NCBI RefSeq assembly: GCF_003443675.1
Contig: NZ_CP031963.1
Coordinates: 2,503,501 to 2,567,500 of the forward strand
Source of the DNA: Aquimarina sp. BL5
Lineage (GTDB): Bacteria > Bacteroidota > Bacteroidia > Flavobacteriales > Flavobacteriaceae
Direction of reading: 5' to 3'
DNA length: 64,000 nt
Below are positions 45,690 to 54,338 of the stretch, in pieces. Numbering within the stretch: position 1 is the stretch's first letter; each line of letters starts with the position of its first letter. Below the pieces are notes generated by a model. That model was not told where the DNA came from. It saw nothing but the letters and a program-made list of their open reading frames with translations, and searched no databases. A program made the position numbers and the translations under genes.

Positions 45690-45984
45690 TAATATGGAAG
45701 TAATCGTATTAGAATCAGAAGCGTATCAACATCTACAAAAAGAGATGATGCAAATGGTAAGAACCACCATTCGCGAGGCAAAGGAAGAAGCCATGGCGAA
45801 TATGGATCCAGCTAATGATTGGTTATCAGCTCAAGAAGCTAAGGAACTTTTAGGAATCAAAAGCAAAACCAAATTACAGGAATTGCGAGATTGTGATGAA
45901 ATCCGATATTCTAAAGCAGGAAAAGTCATTCGATATTCTAAGAGAAGTATTTTGGAATATCTCGATAGACATATTGTACTGTAA
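45676..45984 (+). CDS. helix-turn-helix protein, excisionase (HTH_17) type
   Basis: This is a 102-aa protein. The C-terminal ~60 residues hold a MerR/excisionase-type winged helix (WLSAQEAKELLGIKSKTKL, then YSKAGKVIRYSKRSILEYL). An N-terminal helical extension may dimerise. An in-frame ATG at 45694 is an alternative start and avoids most of the overlap with the upstream ORF. In Bacteroidota elements this type works as excisionase or repressor. It lies immediately right of the repeat cluster. Confidence 0.8.
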   Translation: MQTNSNMEVIVLESEAYQHLQKEMMQMVRTTIREAKEEAMANMDPANDWLSAQEAKELLGIKSKTKLQELRDCDEIRYSKAGKVIRYSKRSILEYLDRHIVL

Positions 45985-46009
45985 ACTTTTGTAAACATCT
46001 CAGATTATT

Positions 46010-46216
46010 ATGCTAACACTAGAAGAACAATTGTTATTTATAAAGGAACAACGCAAAGATTCCATAAGATTGATACAATGCTTAGAGGAACAATTTGGTG
46101 ATCGATACAGACACATATTTACAGAGAAAGTGAATCATACTGTTTTCTGCTGTGACTCTGTATTATCTTCTTTAAAGGAACTTCAATCTCTTAAAAATAC
46201 ATCTTATGGAAAATAG
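46010..46216 (+). CDS. small helical protein, 68 aa, unknown
   Basis: This is a short charged helical protein (LTLEEQLLFIKEQRKDSIRL) between the excisionase-like gene and the winged-helix protein, overlapping the latter by 11 bp. The tight packing supports it as a real gene. No function can be read. Confidence 0.5.
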   Translation: MLTLEEQLLFIKEQRKDSIRLIQCLEEQFGDRYRHIFTEKVNHTVFCCDSVLSSLKELQSLKNTSYGK

Positions 46217-47405
46217 TAAAGCACTAAAAGGTTATTATGATTTTAGTAGGTTGTTTACGGCAACAAAAACGTTTATCGATACCCATAACAGAAACCATGA
46301 TCAGCTCACAAAACGCTTAAATGCTAATCATAGGGCCACCGCAGAATTAATTACACGACTGTATGCAAAACAATTGAATCAGGCGATCACATTGGGTGAA
46401 GATATCACAGAAAGTCTTCCTGGGTTTACGACCTTTAATCCAAGTTTAGCCTCTTGTAAAGGATGTACAGTTCGCACGATCATCAATCACAAAGAACGTT
46501 TAAAAGCAGCTGGATTTATAACCAATGAGATCCATAGAGGGAAATCCGGGATAGAACTATGGATCAATCCAAGCATTTTTCAGGCTAAAAAAGTATCAAC
46601 AATTCATAACAATATTCAAATAATAAAAGAGGTTTATAACCTCAAAGTGAAAAATTTTCACCCATTAGTTCATGAACAACAAGAACTAAAAAATAATAAT
46701 AGCAGTGTGAATAAGTTAACAACCAAAAAAGAAGGAGTTCGCTTATCAGCTCACAGGCAAGAAATAACTGCCGTTACAGGAACCCCACAAGAACAACACA
46801 AGAACATCAGGGAAAGCCGAAATTCTGCTTCTAAAAAGCAAGAACAGATTGCAAAATCTACAAATGCCAAAGAAGTGGATTCGGCTTTTTTATTACAACT
46901 AGTGCGCGATTTTTGGAACTACACCAGAATACTTCTGTACCCAGATATTAAATTGAGTCAACCTGAAGAAACTGAAATCCTAAACGCTATTTGGTCGTCC
47001 GTATATCGAAAATTTAAAATAACTGGAAGCAAAAAAGATTGGGAAGGCTATCAGGAGATTCTTTACAAACGAATCGATATGGTTTCCAGATGGCTGGAAC
47101 GGAATCCCAGTCGCTGGATTCCACCGCCACATTTGTATTTCAATCCAGAAAACAAACGCAATGGGTTTAATAAAACCTATGAATGGTTTTTAAAACAAGA
47201 ATTGTTGAAGAAAGAAATCAGAAACCAGATCCTGATTCAGAAAACTGAATACGAATGGAATGATCATAAAAAAGGGAAAGGAAGACACAAAAACAAAACA
47301 CGTTTACAACTTTTTAGAATACAACAACAACGCTTGTCACAGTACAAAGACGACCGTTTACTTAGTCAGTATGAAAAGAGTTTACATAAAGTCGTAAACA
47401 CGTAA
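46206..47405 (+). CDS. winged-helix DNA-binding protein, possible replication initiator
   Basis: This is a 399-aa basic protein. Residues ~85-120 look like a winged helix (CKGCTVRTIINHKERLKAAG, then FITNEIHRGKSGIELWINP). The middle is low-complexity and charged, and the C-terminal ~180 residues are aromatic and basic. Bacteroidota elements often carry such a protein beside the excisionase gene, where a replication initiator is expected. That role is inference; the domain call rests on pattern only. Confidence 0.5.
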   Translation: MENSKALKGYYDFSRLFTATKTFIDTHNRNHDQLTKRLNANHRATAELITRLYAKQLNQAITLGEDITESLPGFTTFNPSLASCKGCTVRTIINHKERLKAAGFITNEIHRGKSGIELWINPSIFQAKKVSTIHNNIQIIKEVYNLKVKNFHPLVHEQQELKNNNSSVNKLTTKKEGVRLSAHRQEITAVTGTPQEQHKNIRESRNSASKKQEQIAKSTNAKEVDSAFLLQLVRDFWNYTRILLYPDIKLSQPEETEILNAIWSSVYRKFKITGSKKDWEGYQEILYKRIDMVSRWLERNPSRWIPPPHLYFNPENKRNGFNKTYEWFLKQELLKKEIRNQILIQKTEYEWNDHKKGKGRHKNKTRLQLFRIQQQRLSQYKDDRLLSQYEKSLHKVVNT

Positions 47406-47408
47406 ACA

Positions 47409-47660
47409 ATGATACATCCCAATCCAGATCAGGCATTGAGTAAATGCATTGTATACTTTCACGATGGTAACTCCAGAACCTTTTATTCATTTGACCAAAA
47501 ACATAAAAGATCCAAACCTAATCAGGCATTAGGAATCCGAAGATTGGAAAAAATGCTATTGCAACATTTTAAAGGTACCTGGGAGACTGCTATTATTTAT
47601 GAGAATAAGATTAATGGGAAAGAATTGGCTAAGTATAAGAATGGGATAAGAATTTCATAG
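47409..47660 (+). CDS. uncharacterised 83-aa protein
   Basis: This is a small basic protein (CIVYFHDGNSRTFYSFD, then RRLEKMLLQHFKGTWETAI) starting 3 bp after the winged-helix gene stop, clearly in the same operon. The fold may be a small alpha/beta domain. No family is recognised. Its last codons lie inside the stem-loop that ends the operon. Confidence 0.55.
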   Translation: MIHPNPDQALSKCIVYFHDGNSRTFYSFDQKHKRSKPNQALGIRRLEKMLLQHFKGTWETAIIYENKINGKELAKYKNGIRIS

Positions 47661-47681
47661 TAGAACTATGATTCTTATCCC
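47643..47681. terminator. stem-loop between convergent genes
   Basis: A perfect 11-bp inverted repeat GGGATAAGAAT (47643-47653) and ATTCTTATCCC (47671-47681), with inner CATAG/CTATG, sits between the convergent genes ending at 47660 and 47720. It is probably a bidirectional terminator, although the flanking T-runs are modest. Confidence 0.65.
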
Positions 47682-47719
47682 AATCAAATAAAAATACTAC
47701 TCTTTTTAAATTTTATGTA

Positions 47720-48826
47720 TTAATCACAATCCCCATTAGTAAACCAATTTGTTTGGTATTGAGTAGCCGGTATTCTACCTGAGTAATTGAATTGAACTCT
47801 GCCTCCTCCAGCCGTATAACTTCTGTAGTTTGATATAAGAAGATTTCTAAATTGAGTGCGAAGAAATGATGGGGCATAATTTCCAGTCCCATAAAGTCTC
47901 ACGATCTCATCCATGGTGATCTCCAAGATTTCAGCTGATAATTCTGCAGCTGCTCCAGCAGAAAAATCACCCCCAATACTATAGTTAGTTGGAATTCCAA
48001 AAAGAATTGGCTGAGGAAAACTAATATTAGTCGCTCTTTGAATTCCATTTTGTGAAATCACAACAATATTAAAATGAACACCTTTTACTGCGGCTTCTTG
48101 ATATAAAGAACCTGGGTAAGTTTGAAAATTGAAACTTTCACAACTTGGATCTTCAGTATCATCTGAAGAGCTGCTACTGCCTCCTCCCTCACTTCCTAAT
48201 GGATCATCTGGAAATATTATGGAAGGAGCATCAGAACTAACACAACTAGTAGCTGTTCTTATTAAATCACAATAATCTCCAACTACTTCTCCTCCAACAC
48301 TTACTTCGGTACAGGCATAATAATATGTTGTTGTGCAGTCTAGAGATTTACTTAAACTATCATTTAAAGCCAGATTTCCATTTTTATATTCATAACTTCC
48401 GTTTGTTTTTCCGCTCCAATCTTCCACCTCTATAAAACCTGTAAATGGTTTTGAACTTTCTGTAGGAATTACTTTTATCAACTTAAGTTGCAAATTACCT
48501 TCTTCTCTATATGCAATAGCATATGAATTGTTAGAAATAGGATATAGTTTATTTTTGTTTGCACTTTTACTAATGTATTCATCATCTAATCCACTAATAG
48601 GAAAAATTAACACTTCTTTTTCATCTATTATTTTATAAATAGCTTGATCCCATTTAATTTCTATAAACTCTACTCCATTTTCCAGTCTTTGATGTTGTTT
48701 TTTATTGAAAATGTCTTTTACTTCTGAAACAGTAATACCTTGTGTAATGTCAGAATCAGATTGGAGTTCGCAAGAACCCAGTAGCAATACTAATACTAGT
48801 AGAGCTAAAAAATTTAATACTTTCAT
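47720..48826 (-). CDS. lipoprotein of unknown function
   Basis: This is a 368-aa lipoprotein from the ATG at 48826. The signal is MKVLNFLALLVLVLLLGSCE with a clear lipobox; the longer frame to 48850 adds a charged octapeptide. The N-terminal ~180 residues are a lipocalin-like mix, followed by a Cys-rich part (CTTTYYYACTEV and DYCDLIRTATSC), an acidic Ser linker and a C-terminal ~130-aa domain. I do not recognise it. It is transcribed against its neighbours and resembles a cargo (moron-like) gene. Confidence 0.7.
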   Translation of the reverse strand: MKVLNFLALLVLVLLLGSCELQSDSDITQGITVSEVKDIFNKKQHQRLENGVEFIEIKWDQAIYKIIDEKEVLIFPISGLDDEYISKSANKNKLYPISNNSYAIAYREEGNLQLKLIKVIPTESSKPFTGFIEVEDWSGKTNGSYEYKNGNLALNDSLSKSLDCTTTYYYACTEVSVGGEVVGDYCDLIRTATSCVSSDAPSIIFPDDPLGSEGGGSSSSSDDTEDPSCESFNFQTYPGSLYQEAAVKGVHFNIVVISQNGIQRATNISFPQPILFGIPTNYSIGGDFSAGAAAELSAEILEITMDEIVRLYGTGNYAPSFLRTQFRNLLISNYRSYTAGGGRVQFNYSGRIPATQYQTNWFTNGDCD

Positions 48827-48925
48827 AATGTTTTTATTTTTGTTAAACACTTAACTTGTTAGGTAGTTCTTGATAATTTTATTTGTTACCCAGATTTATT
48901 TATATTTTTTAATGGAACGTTAATT

Positions 48926-49096
48926 TCACTCCTCCACCCCGAACTCCTTAAATATCATCCGAACCTCATAAGGGTATAATAACTGTCTCCTACCCGTATT
49001 CAATCCTTTAATTTTCTTTAACCGCAATCGCAGCGTTTCCCTGCTAATTCCAAAACGGATTGCCAACTCGGCCTTACTCCAAAATCTATAGATCAT
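48926..49096 (-). CDS. small helix-turn-helix protein (56 aa)
   Basis: This short ORF starts at the ATG complement at 49094-49096 and reads MIYRFWSKAELAIRFGISRE, then TLRLRLKKIKGLNTG, ending RMIFKEFGVEE. The middle is a convincing helix-turn-helix. A similar recognition helix appears in the 76-aa protein at 59665. It is divergent from the structural operon starting at 49291, with a palindrome between them. A repressor or activator of the operon is the simplest reading. Confidence 0.65.
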   Translation of the reverse strand: MIYRFWSKAELAIRFGISRETLRLRLKKIKGLNTGRRQLLYPYEVRMIFKEFGVEE

Positions 49097-49221
49097 TTTA
49101 TGGGTGTTATGGGTTCACAAAAGTGTTTTTTAAGATGCAAGAACCAAATGTTTACAATACAATCTCAAAAAGCACTTATACACTACCAAATTATCACAAT
49201 AATGATGGATTTCCATAACTA

Positions 49222-49245
49222 AAACAAGCTTATACAAGCTTGTTT
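49222..49245. promoter_or_regulatory. palindromic operator candidate before the phage-like operon
   Basis: A perfect 10-bp inverted repeat AAACAAGCTT (49222-49231) and AAGCTTGTTT (49236-49245) with a 4-nt spacer lies 46 bp upstream of the first structural gene and 126 bp from the divergent HTH gene. This is the expected place for a switch operator. Confidence 0.55.
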
Positions 49246-49290
49246 GCAGGGTATTTATACATACTATTTCTTTGATAGAAAACAAAGAGT

Positions 49291-49752
49291 ATGTTTAAGT
49301 GGATCGCTGGTGGATTGGCTGCTTTATTTTCTATTCGATACTTGTCTCGTTTACAAAAAGCGAGTACCAATATCACTTCTCGAATTCGGGTACGGATTCA
49401 TAAAGTGAACCTAATGGGTATTGAATTAAAAGCGATGGTACAATTACAAAACCCTAATCCAGTAACCTTACGATTACAACATCCTTTTGTCAAGATTTTG
49501 CATAAAAACAAACTTCTAGGAAGCTCTACGGTAGAAAATACAGTAATCGAGATTACAGAAAACAGCCAAAAAGATTTTGATCTATATATTCAATCTGCGG
49601 GGTGGTTAACATTGATTCAAATATTGGGCACCAAAGTAGCCAGCGACATACGTTTGGGAAATCCCATACAACTGAACTTGCAAACGCAAATCATTACCCG
49701 TGTTAATGGCTTGCCCTATGAACAAACAGATACGATTACACTACAACTCTAA
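49291..49752 (+). CDS. membrane-anchored LEA2/WHy-like domain protein
   Basis: This is a 153-aa protein. A short N-terminal hydrophobic segment (MFKWIAGGLAALFSIRYL) precedes a beta-sandwich of the LEA-14/WHy type (VNLMGIELKAMVQLQNPNPV, then LGSSTVENTVIEI). It is the first gene of the operon and overlaps the next by 1 bp (TAATG). Function is unknown. In this context it may be a membrane-associated virion or assembly protein. Confidence 0.6.
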   Translation: MFKWIAGGLAALFSIRYLSRLQKASTNITSRIRVRIHKVNLMGIELKAMVQLQNPNPVTLRLQHPFVKILHKNKLLGSSTVENTVIEITENSQKDFDLYIQSAGWLTLIQILGTKVASDIRLGNPIQLNLQTQIITRVNGLPYEQTDTITLQL

Positions 49753-50705
49753 TGAAAGCGCAAACAAAAAGACATATCCGTGCTACTAGAAGCTTTGATC
49801 ATTTGATTCCATCAAGTGTTCAAAAGGATACCGTTATGGTCGGTGCTGGCAAAGCAAAATTAGAAGACACCTTACAATTAATGCAACTCGTAGTAGGAGA
49901 GACTTTGCAAGACACTCAGAATCTCGCTTCTAAATTAAAAGGCCACAATGTGACTGACACTTGCAAAAGGATTTGGAATTTCGTGTATCAACACATCCAG
50001 TACAAAATGGACAAAATCGGTGTTGAACAGGTTCGCAGGCCTTCCAGAACCTGGGCGGATCGTTTTACGGGTGTAGATTGTGATTGTTACACTGTGTTTA
50101 TAGGAAGTATTCTTACGAATCTTGGAATTCCATTTAAAATGAGAATTACCAAATACGGAGGGAAACATCATTTTCAGCATGTATACCCAATAGTCCCTAT
50201 TCCCAATGGACATATTGCCATCGATTGTGTAGCCGATCAGTTCAATTATGAAGTCCCCTATTCCGAAAAAAAAGACATCAAAGCTATAGGCTCATTTAGT
50301 ATTGATGGCCTGGGAACCTTAAGTGGAGTAGATATGGCCGATATTAGTCTGAATGCACTAGAAGGATCATCGATTCCATTAAGAAAAATAATAGTTCCTA
50401 AAAGAGAACAATCACGCTGTCCCATCCCAATTGAAAATGCCAAACTGCCTCTGGCAGAGAAATCAGGACGCGTCCTGTCTCCTTTTCGATTGAATGATGG
50501 AAAACAGATCAAAACCATTGCTCCTAAAAAAGATTTTAAACTATTAAATTTTTTAATTCTTTCAGGAATATCAGTAGCAGCAGGAATTGGAGTTTTAAAG
50601 CTCCTCACCCGTAATACAAAAAGCAAAACTGGCGGAACCAGAAACAAAACTCGTAATGCTAGTAAAAAGAAGCAACATAAGAATAGAAAAAGGTCATTGA
50701 CCTGA
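49752..50705 (+). CDS. transglutaminase-like cysteine peptidase with C-terminal membrane segment
   Basis: This is a 317-aa protein. The papain-like transglutaminase core spans about residues 70-180, with Cys in GVDCDCYTVFIG, His in HFQHVYPI and Asp in HIAIDCVADQ. A C-terminal transmembrane helix (LNFLILSGISVAAGIGVLKLL) is followed by a Lys/Arg-rich tail. Related domains occur in phages of Bacteroidota. Possible roles are proteolytic maturation or crosslinking of virion proteins. It overlaps the previous stop by 1 bp. Confidence 0.75.
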   Translation: MKAQTKRHIRATRSFDHLIPSSVQKDTVMVGAGKAKLEDTLQLMQLVVGETLQDTQNLASKLKGHNVTDTCKRIWNFVYQHIQYKMDKIGVEQVRRPSRTWADRFTGVDCDCYTVFIGSILTNLGIPFKMRITKYGGKHHFQHVYPIVPIPNGHIAIDCVADQFNYEVPYSEKKDIKAIGSFSIDGLGTLSGVDMADISLNALEGSSIPLRKIIVPKREQSRCPIPIENAKLPLAEKSGRVLSPFRLNDGKQIKTIAPKKDFKLLNFLILSGISVAAGIGVLKLLTRNTKSKTGGTRNKTRNASKKKQHKNRKRSLT

Positions 50706-50718
50706 TAATAAGAATAGT

Positions 50719-51975
50719 ATGGAATTACACCGATTAGACGGCTTTGATGCCACAGGATTAGATAGTTTGGATATTAGTAGTATCCAAAGTTCGAGTGAGA
50801 TAATAAATGGAGTCTCTGACTCCGCCCCGGAGATTGCATATGAGATATTAGATGATGATGGAAATGTGGTTATGTATGCTGACCTGGATGAAAACATTTA
50901 TGTGATTGATGGTTTGGGAGGTTTCTTTAAAAAGATCGGAAAAGGTCTAAAAAAGTTTGGTAAAAAAGTGATTAAACCTGTTGTAAAAACTTTCAACCGA
51001 TTTTTAAATCCTGCTACGATTTTACTTAGAAACGGATTTCTATTAGCGATGAAGATCAATATGTTCAAGGTAGCAGAGAAATTACGCTATGGATATCTCA
51101 GTGAAGCAGAAGCCAGAAAACGAGGTGGAGATATGCGCAAGTTTGCCAAAATGCGTAAAGCCATTTCTAAAGCAGAGAAGATTTATGATATGGCTGGTGG
51201 CAAAGTCAAGAATCTTAAAAAAGCAATTCTCAAAGGAAAAGGAAATAAGGATAAGCAGGTGCCACTTAGTGGATATGCTTTAGGAAACCCATTCGATGAT
51301 GGAGAACCGGATGTTTTTAATGATCCTTTCGAAAAATTTGTAGTAGAATCAGATCCTGATGTGGTGGAAGCATTTTTGAATAATGAGATTCAGATAGAAG
51401 GATTGGGAGCTATAGCGACTAGTGCGTCTATTGCTGCAGCAACCAGTGCTGTGGCAGGAGTTGCAGCTTTAGTAGGAAAGATTGGTAACATTTTCACTAA
51501 GGGAAAAGAGGTAAAAGAACAAGCGGAGAGTTTATTTAAAAAACCAAAGCAAGTATCTCCTGTCAGATTTGGAGATCCAAGACAGCAACAATTTCCTGTA
51601 CATAATTTTGGACCTGCTTTTCCGGGAAGACCGGTTAATCAACAGATGATACAAAATAAAGCATTACCTCAAAATACAAATACCAATACTCCAGCAAAGG
51701 AAAGCTTTTTTAAAAAGCATAAAACACCCATTCTTATTGGAGCTGGAATATTGGTAGTCGGAACTGGTGTTGCCATTGCAATGCGATCTGGTAAAAAGAA
51801 AACTACTAGAACAATCTCTGGAACTCCGAAAAGACGATCACAGAGAGGTAGACAAAAAACAACATCAAGAGATGCTTTAGGAAGGTTTACCAAAGGCTCC
51901 GGAACCCGGAGAGGTAGAAAAAAAGACCCAACAAGAAAAGCTCCAGAGAAACTTGTGCCAAAAGCATTATTGTAA
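50719..51975 (+). CDS. large membrane protein with cationic amphipathic region, structural candidate
   Basis: This is a 418-aa protein I cannot assign to a family. An acidic N-terminal 70 residues precede a strongly cationic amphipathic stretch (GGFFKKIGKGLKKFGKKVIK, then NPATILLRNGFLLAMKINMF). Next come an Ala-rich hydrophobic helix (ATSASIAAATSAVAGVAALV), a transmembrane helix (ILIGAGILVVGTGVAIAM) and an Arg/Lys-rich tail. The layout suits a membrane-lining virion protein. The basic tail could bind DNA. Confidence 0.6.
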   Translation: MELHRLDGFDATGLDSLDISSIQSSSEIINGVSDSAPEIAYEILDDDGNVVMYADLDENIYVIDGLGGFFKKIGKGLKKFGKKVIKPVVKTFNRFLNPATILLRNGFLLAMKINMFKVAEKLRYGYLSEAEARKRGGDMRKFAKMRKAISKAEKIYDMAGGKVKNLKKAILKGKGNKDKQVPLSGYALGNPFDDGEPDVFNDPFEKFVVESDPDVVEAFLNNEIQIEGLGAIATSASIAAATSAVAGVAALVGKIGNIFTKGKEVKEQAESLFKKPKQVSPVRFGDPRQQQFPVHNFGPAFPGRPVNQQMIQNKALPQNTNTNTPAKESFFKKHKTPILIGAGILVVGTGVAIAMRSGKKKTTRTISGTPKRRSQRGRQKTTSRDALGRFTKGSGTRRGRKKDPTRKAPEKLVPKALL

Positions 51976-51996
51976 AAACAGAAATCGAAATTTATT

Positions 51997-52581
51997 ATGA
52001 AAACAAAAGCAAATACAAAAAATAGCCTTCTGGAAGTTGGAAAACATCTCAGTACTGGAATGTTAGGAATGATCGCAGGATCAGCTGTAGGAAGGTACTC
52101 CCTTGGATTGGGTGCGTTGACTATTTTCGGGGGAGCCTACTATGGTAAAGACTGGATCACTTCAGCTGGGGTCGGCATGGCATTTTCAAACGGATTTGGA
52201 GGAAAACCACAAACCGCTAATGGTGTTGATGGAATTAAAGACAATCTTGATGATGCCAAAGATCGTGCTATCAATTCTCTAAAAGCCATAGGTAAAAAAT
52301 TATATCTGGATAAGTTATCCCCTTCCCTGGCACAGAAACTGGCACTTGGAAATATTGAAGATCGTCCACTCGTGTTTATGGGATCCGAAGTTGTAGATAC
52401 AGGAGATTTTGATACCAGCGAAGTTGATGAGATCATCCGAAAAATTGAAAACGGGGAACAATTACCCACTATCGATATTCAGCAGGATTTTGCTAATGGA
52501 TTTGATGGGGATATCAGCGGAATTGATAGCATACAACTCAGCGGATCAGAAGATATCAGTGAACTCAATGCGGTAGCATAA
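51997..52581 (+). CDS. membrane protein, 194 aa, structural candidate
   Basis: The N-terminal ~65 residues contain two Gly-rich hydrophobic helices (LSTGMLGMIAGSAVGRYSLG and LGALTIFGGAYYGKDWI). The rest is acidic and carries D-G-I-D repeats resembling the N-terminus of the previous protein. No family is recognised. It is followed by an inverted repeat. Confidence 0.6.
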   Translation: MKTKANTKNSLLEVGKHLSTGMLGMIAGSAVGRYSLGLGALTIFGGAYYGKDWITSAGVGMAFSNGFGGKPQTANGVDGIKDNLDDAKDRAINSLKAIGKKLYLDKLSPSLAQKLALGNIEDRPLVFMGSEVVDTGDFDTSEVDEIIRKIENGEQLPTIDIQQDFANGFDGDISGIDSIQLSGSEDISELNAVA

Positions 52582-52591
52582 GAATAGTACA

Positions 52592-52641
52592 GAGTATCGA
52601 GTAGTGAGTACATAGTATAAGACTCTGACTGCTCGATACTC
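52592..52641. repeat. inverted repeat between operon genes
   Basis: GAGTATCGAG (52592-52601) and CTCGATACTC (52632-52641) flank a 30-bp spacer and are followed by CATTACT repeats, in the only sizeable gap of the first half of the operon. It may be an attenuator, a processing site or a small mobile palindrome. Confidence 0.45.
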
Positions 52642-52672
52642 ATTACTCATTACTAAATACTTAATACTAATT

Positions 52673-53308
52673 ATGATGAATACAATTAAAAAAAGTTCAA
52701 GATCACAGTTCTTAGAAATTGTGAATGCTCATATCTCACTAAGAGATCAGGCTAAGAAATATGATCCCGCTATGGTGAATGTAGCGACAGGGATCAAAGA
52801 AGGTAGACTGCAACTAGCTGATACCGCTTACTATGCGATCAAGTTTGCAGGAAACAAAGCTAATATTGATATGTTCGAGACTCAGGATGCTAAAGAAATT
52901 GGGATTACTAATGTCACACAAGCCAAGCTTCAGAAAGATCGATTGTTTTTGTGCAACCGTATTATCCTGTTAGCTGCAGAAATTGAAGGGGATCTTCCAG
53001 GAAGTGATTCAGCGCTTAAAAGAGTCATCAAACAAACCAATTTTGATAGTATCAAAAAAGTAGGTGGGTTGCAAAACGGAGTGTTCTCACTGATTGCTAA
53101 TAAGAAGATTATTATTGATGAACGTCCGATGCAGGAATTTGCCACCGATGGTAATACGATGCTGAACCTTGGAACGTATTTTTTAGAAAGTCCACGCTTT
53201 ATTCGTGATGATGAAGAATTCGAATTCAATATCGAACTTGGTGATGATGCTCCTGAGAAAGCACTGATCAAAGTAGTACTCGCCGGAACAGCTACTGTCC
53301 CCGCCTAG
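52673..53308 (+). CDS. candidate major capsid-like protein (beta-rich C-terminus)
   Basis: This is a 211-aa protein with no membrane segment. The N-terminal ~120 residues are helical. The C-terminal ~90 are beta-rich, with GGLQNGVFSLIANKKIII, then TYFLESPRFIRDDEEFEFNI and a terminal LIKVVLAGTATVPA. That ending resembles the last strands of jelly-roll capsid proteins of tailless phages. It sits in the middle of the membrane-protein operon, where a capsid gene is expected. This is structural intuition, not a family match. Confidence 0.35.
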   Translation: MMNTIKKSSRSQFLEIVNAHISLRDQAKKYDPAMVNVATGIKEGRLQLADTAYYAIKFAGNKANIDMFETQDAKEIGITNVTQAKLQKDRLFLCNRIILLAAEIEGDLPGSDSALKRVIKQTNFDSIKKVGGLQNGVFSLIANKKIIIDERPMQEFATDGNTMLNLGTYFLESPRFIRDDEEFEFNIELGDDAPEKALIKVVLAGTATVPA

Positions 53309-53358
53309 GCACGAGCCGTGCCGGGCAAAAATTAAAATGAATATTCAATACTAATTAG

Positions 53359-53763
53359 ATGAACGCAGAAGAACAAGAAAACACAAAGGAAACAAGGGTT
53401 GTATTTTCCTTTAAGGTGGAAAAGCAGAACGGACTTGTTACCGTGGATAATTTTGAGTTGCCAAAACACACCAACCTAGTTAAAGGGATTCAACTAATAT
53501 CAGAGTATCCAGATCGATTATACTACCGAGGAAAACAACGTATTGAGATTGGTGGCGAAGAACTCTTTCCTGATGGTTTTGAGAGTAAAATTTTGATGTC
53601 TTCTTTAAGTGTAGCTCCCAGAGAACGTTTTTTTGAACTAGGTGATGTGTTACCTGGAGACCTTTCGGTAAAGGTTCGTTTTGAAGATAAAGATCATAGT
53701 AATGCAACTTTCGAAAGAGGTTACACAGTTACAATTATCTTACTAATTAGTGAACGGTTGTAG
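53359..53763 (+). CDS. small beta-rich protein, 134 aa, minor capsid candidate
   Basis: An acidic N-terminus is followed by alternating beta strands (KVEKQNGLVTVDNFELP, RLYYRGKQRIEIGG, GDLSVKVRFEDKDHSNATF, GYTVTIILLISERL). Length and pattern suit a single jelly-roll or similar beta-sandwich. It lies 50 bp after the capsid candidate. No family is recognised. Confidence 0.55.
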   Translation: MNAEEQENTKETRVVFSFKVEKQNGLVTVDNFELPKHTNLVKGIQLISEYPDRLYYRGKQRIEIGGEELFPDGFESKILMSSLSVAPRERFFELGDVLPGDLSVKVRFEDKDHSNATFERGYTVTIILLISERL

Positions 53764-53801
53764 ATAAAGTTAACCAAAGGAAAATTTAACGATTTCTAGT
53801 T

Positions 53802-54323
53802 ATGAAATGTATAATTAAAGAAGAAAACAATAAAAGTAGTAATAGTACTGTTATAGTGCGGAGGAAGTTTGTCCCTATAAAATTTACAATCCAAAGGGAA
53901 AACCAATTTTTGAACGCAGGGGCAAAACTTCCATTCACTACTGCAAAAGTCAATGCACTTTTAGTTACTTCTAGAGTCGAAAAAAAATGTAGTGATTCAC
54001 CTATCACCCCCAGATATTATTTTGGAATTACAGATTCTAAAATGGAAGACGAACGTTTTCTTCAATTTGATGATGGTATTGAATATAATGACACCTATTC
54101 CCCTGATATTTATGTAGAGCAGCAAACCGAAGGATGGTGGTATTTTGCACATCCTGCAACAGATAGGTTTCCCTTTTATCAGGGAGATGGTTTTTTGAAA
54201 CCACTTGAAGAATACAAGGAGTTAAACCTTCAATTCGAAGGACAATGTAATCCTGATCTTTTCTTTTTATGGAGTGGAATTCATACGGGCTCTACTTTTA
54301 TAACCTTTGAAGAATATACTTAA
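53802..54323 (+). CDS. beta-rich protein, 173 aa, structural candidate
   Basis: This is an unrecognised soluble protein with many aromatic and acidic residues (EGWWYFAHPATDRFPFYQGD, ELNLQFEGQCNPDLFFLWSG). It is predicted to be mostly beta. The order beside two other small beta proteins suggests a vertex or capsid-associated component, but the sequence does not prove it. Confidence 0.55.
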   Translation: MKCIIKEENNKSSNSTVIVRRKFVPIKFTIQRENQFLNAGAKLPFTTAKVNALLVTSRVEKKCSDSPITPRYYFGITDSKMEDERFLQFDDGIEYNDTYSPDIYVEQQTEGWWYFAHPATDRFPFYQGDGFLKPLEEYKELNLQFEGQCNPDLFFLWSGIHTGSTFITFEEYT

Positions 54324-54338
54324 TCTACATCTCACAGT

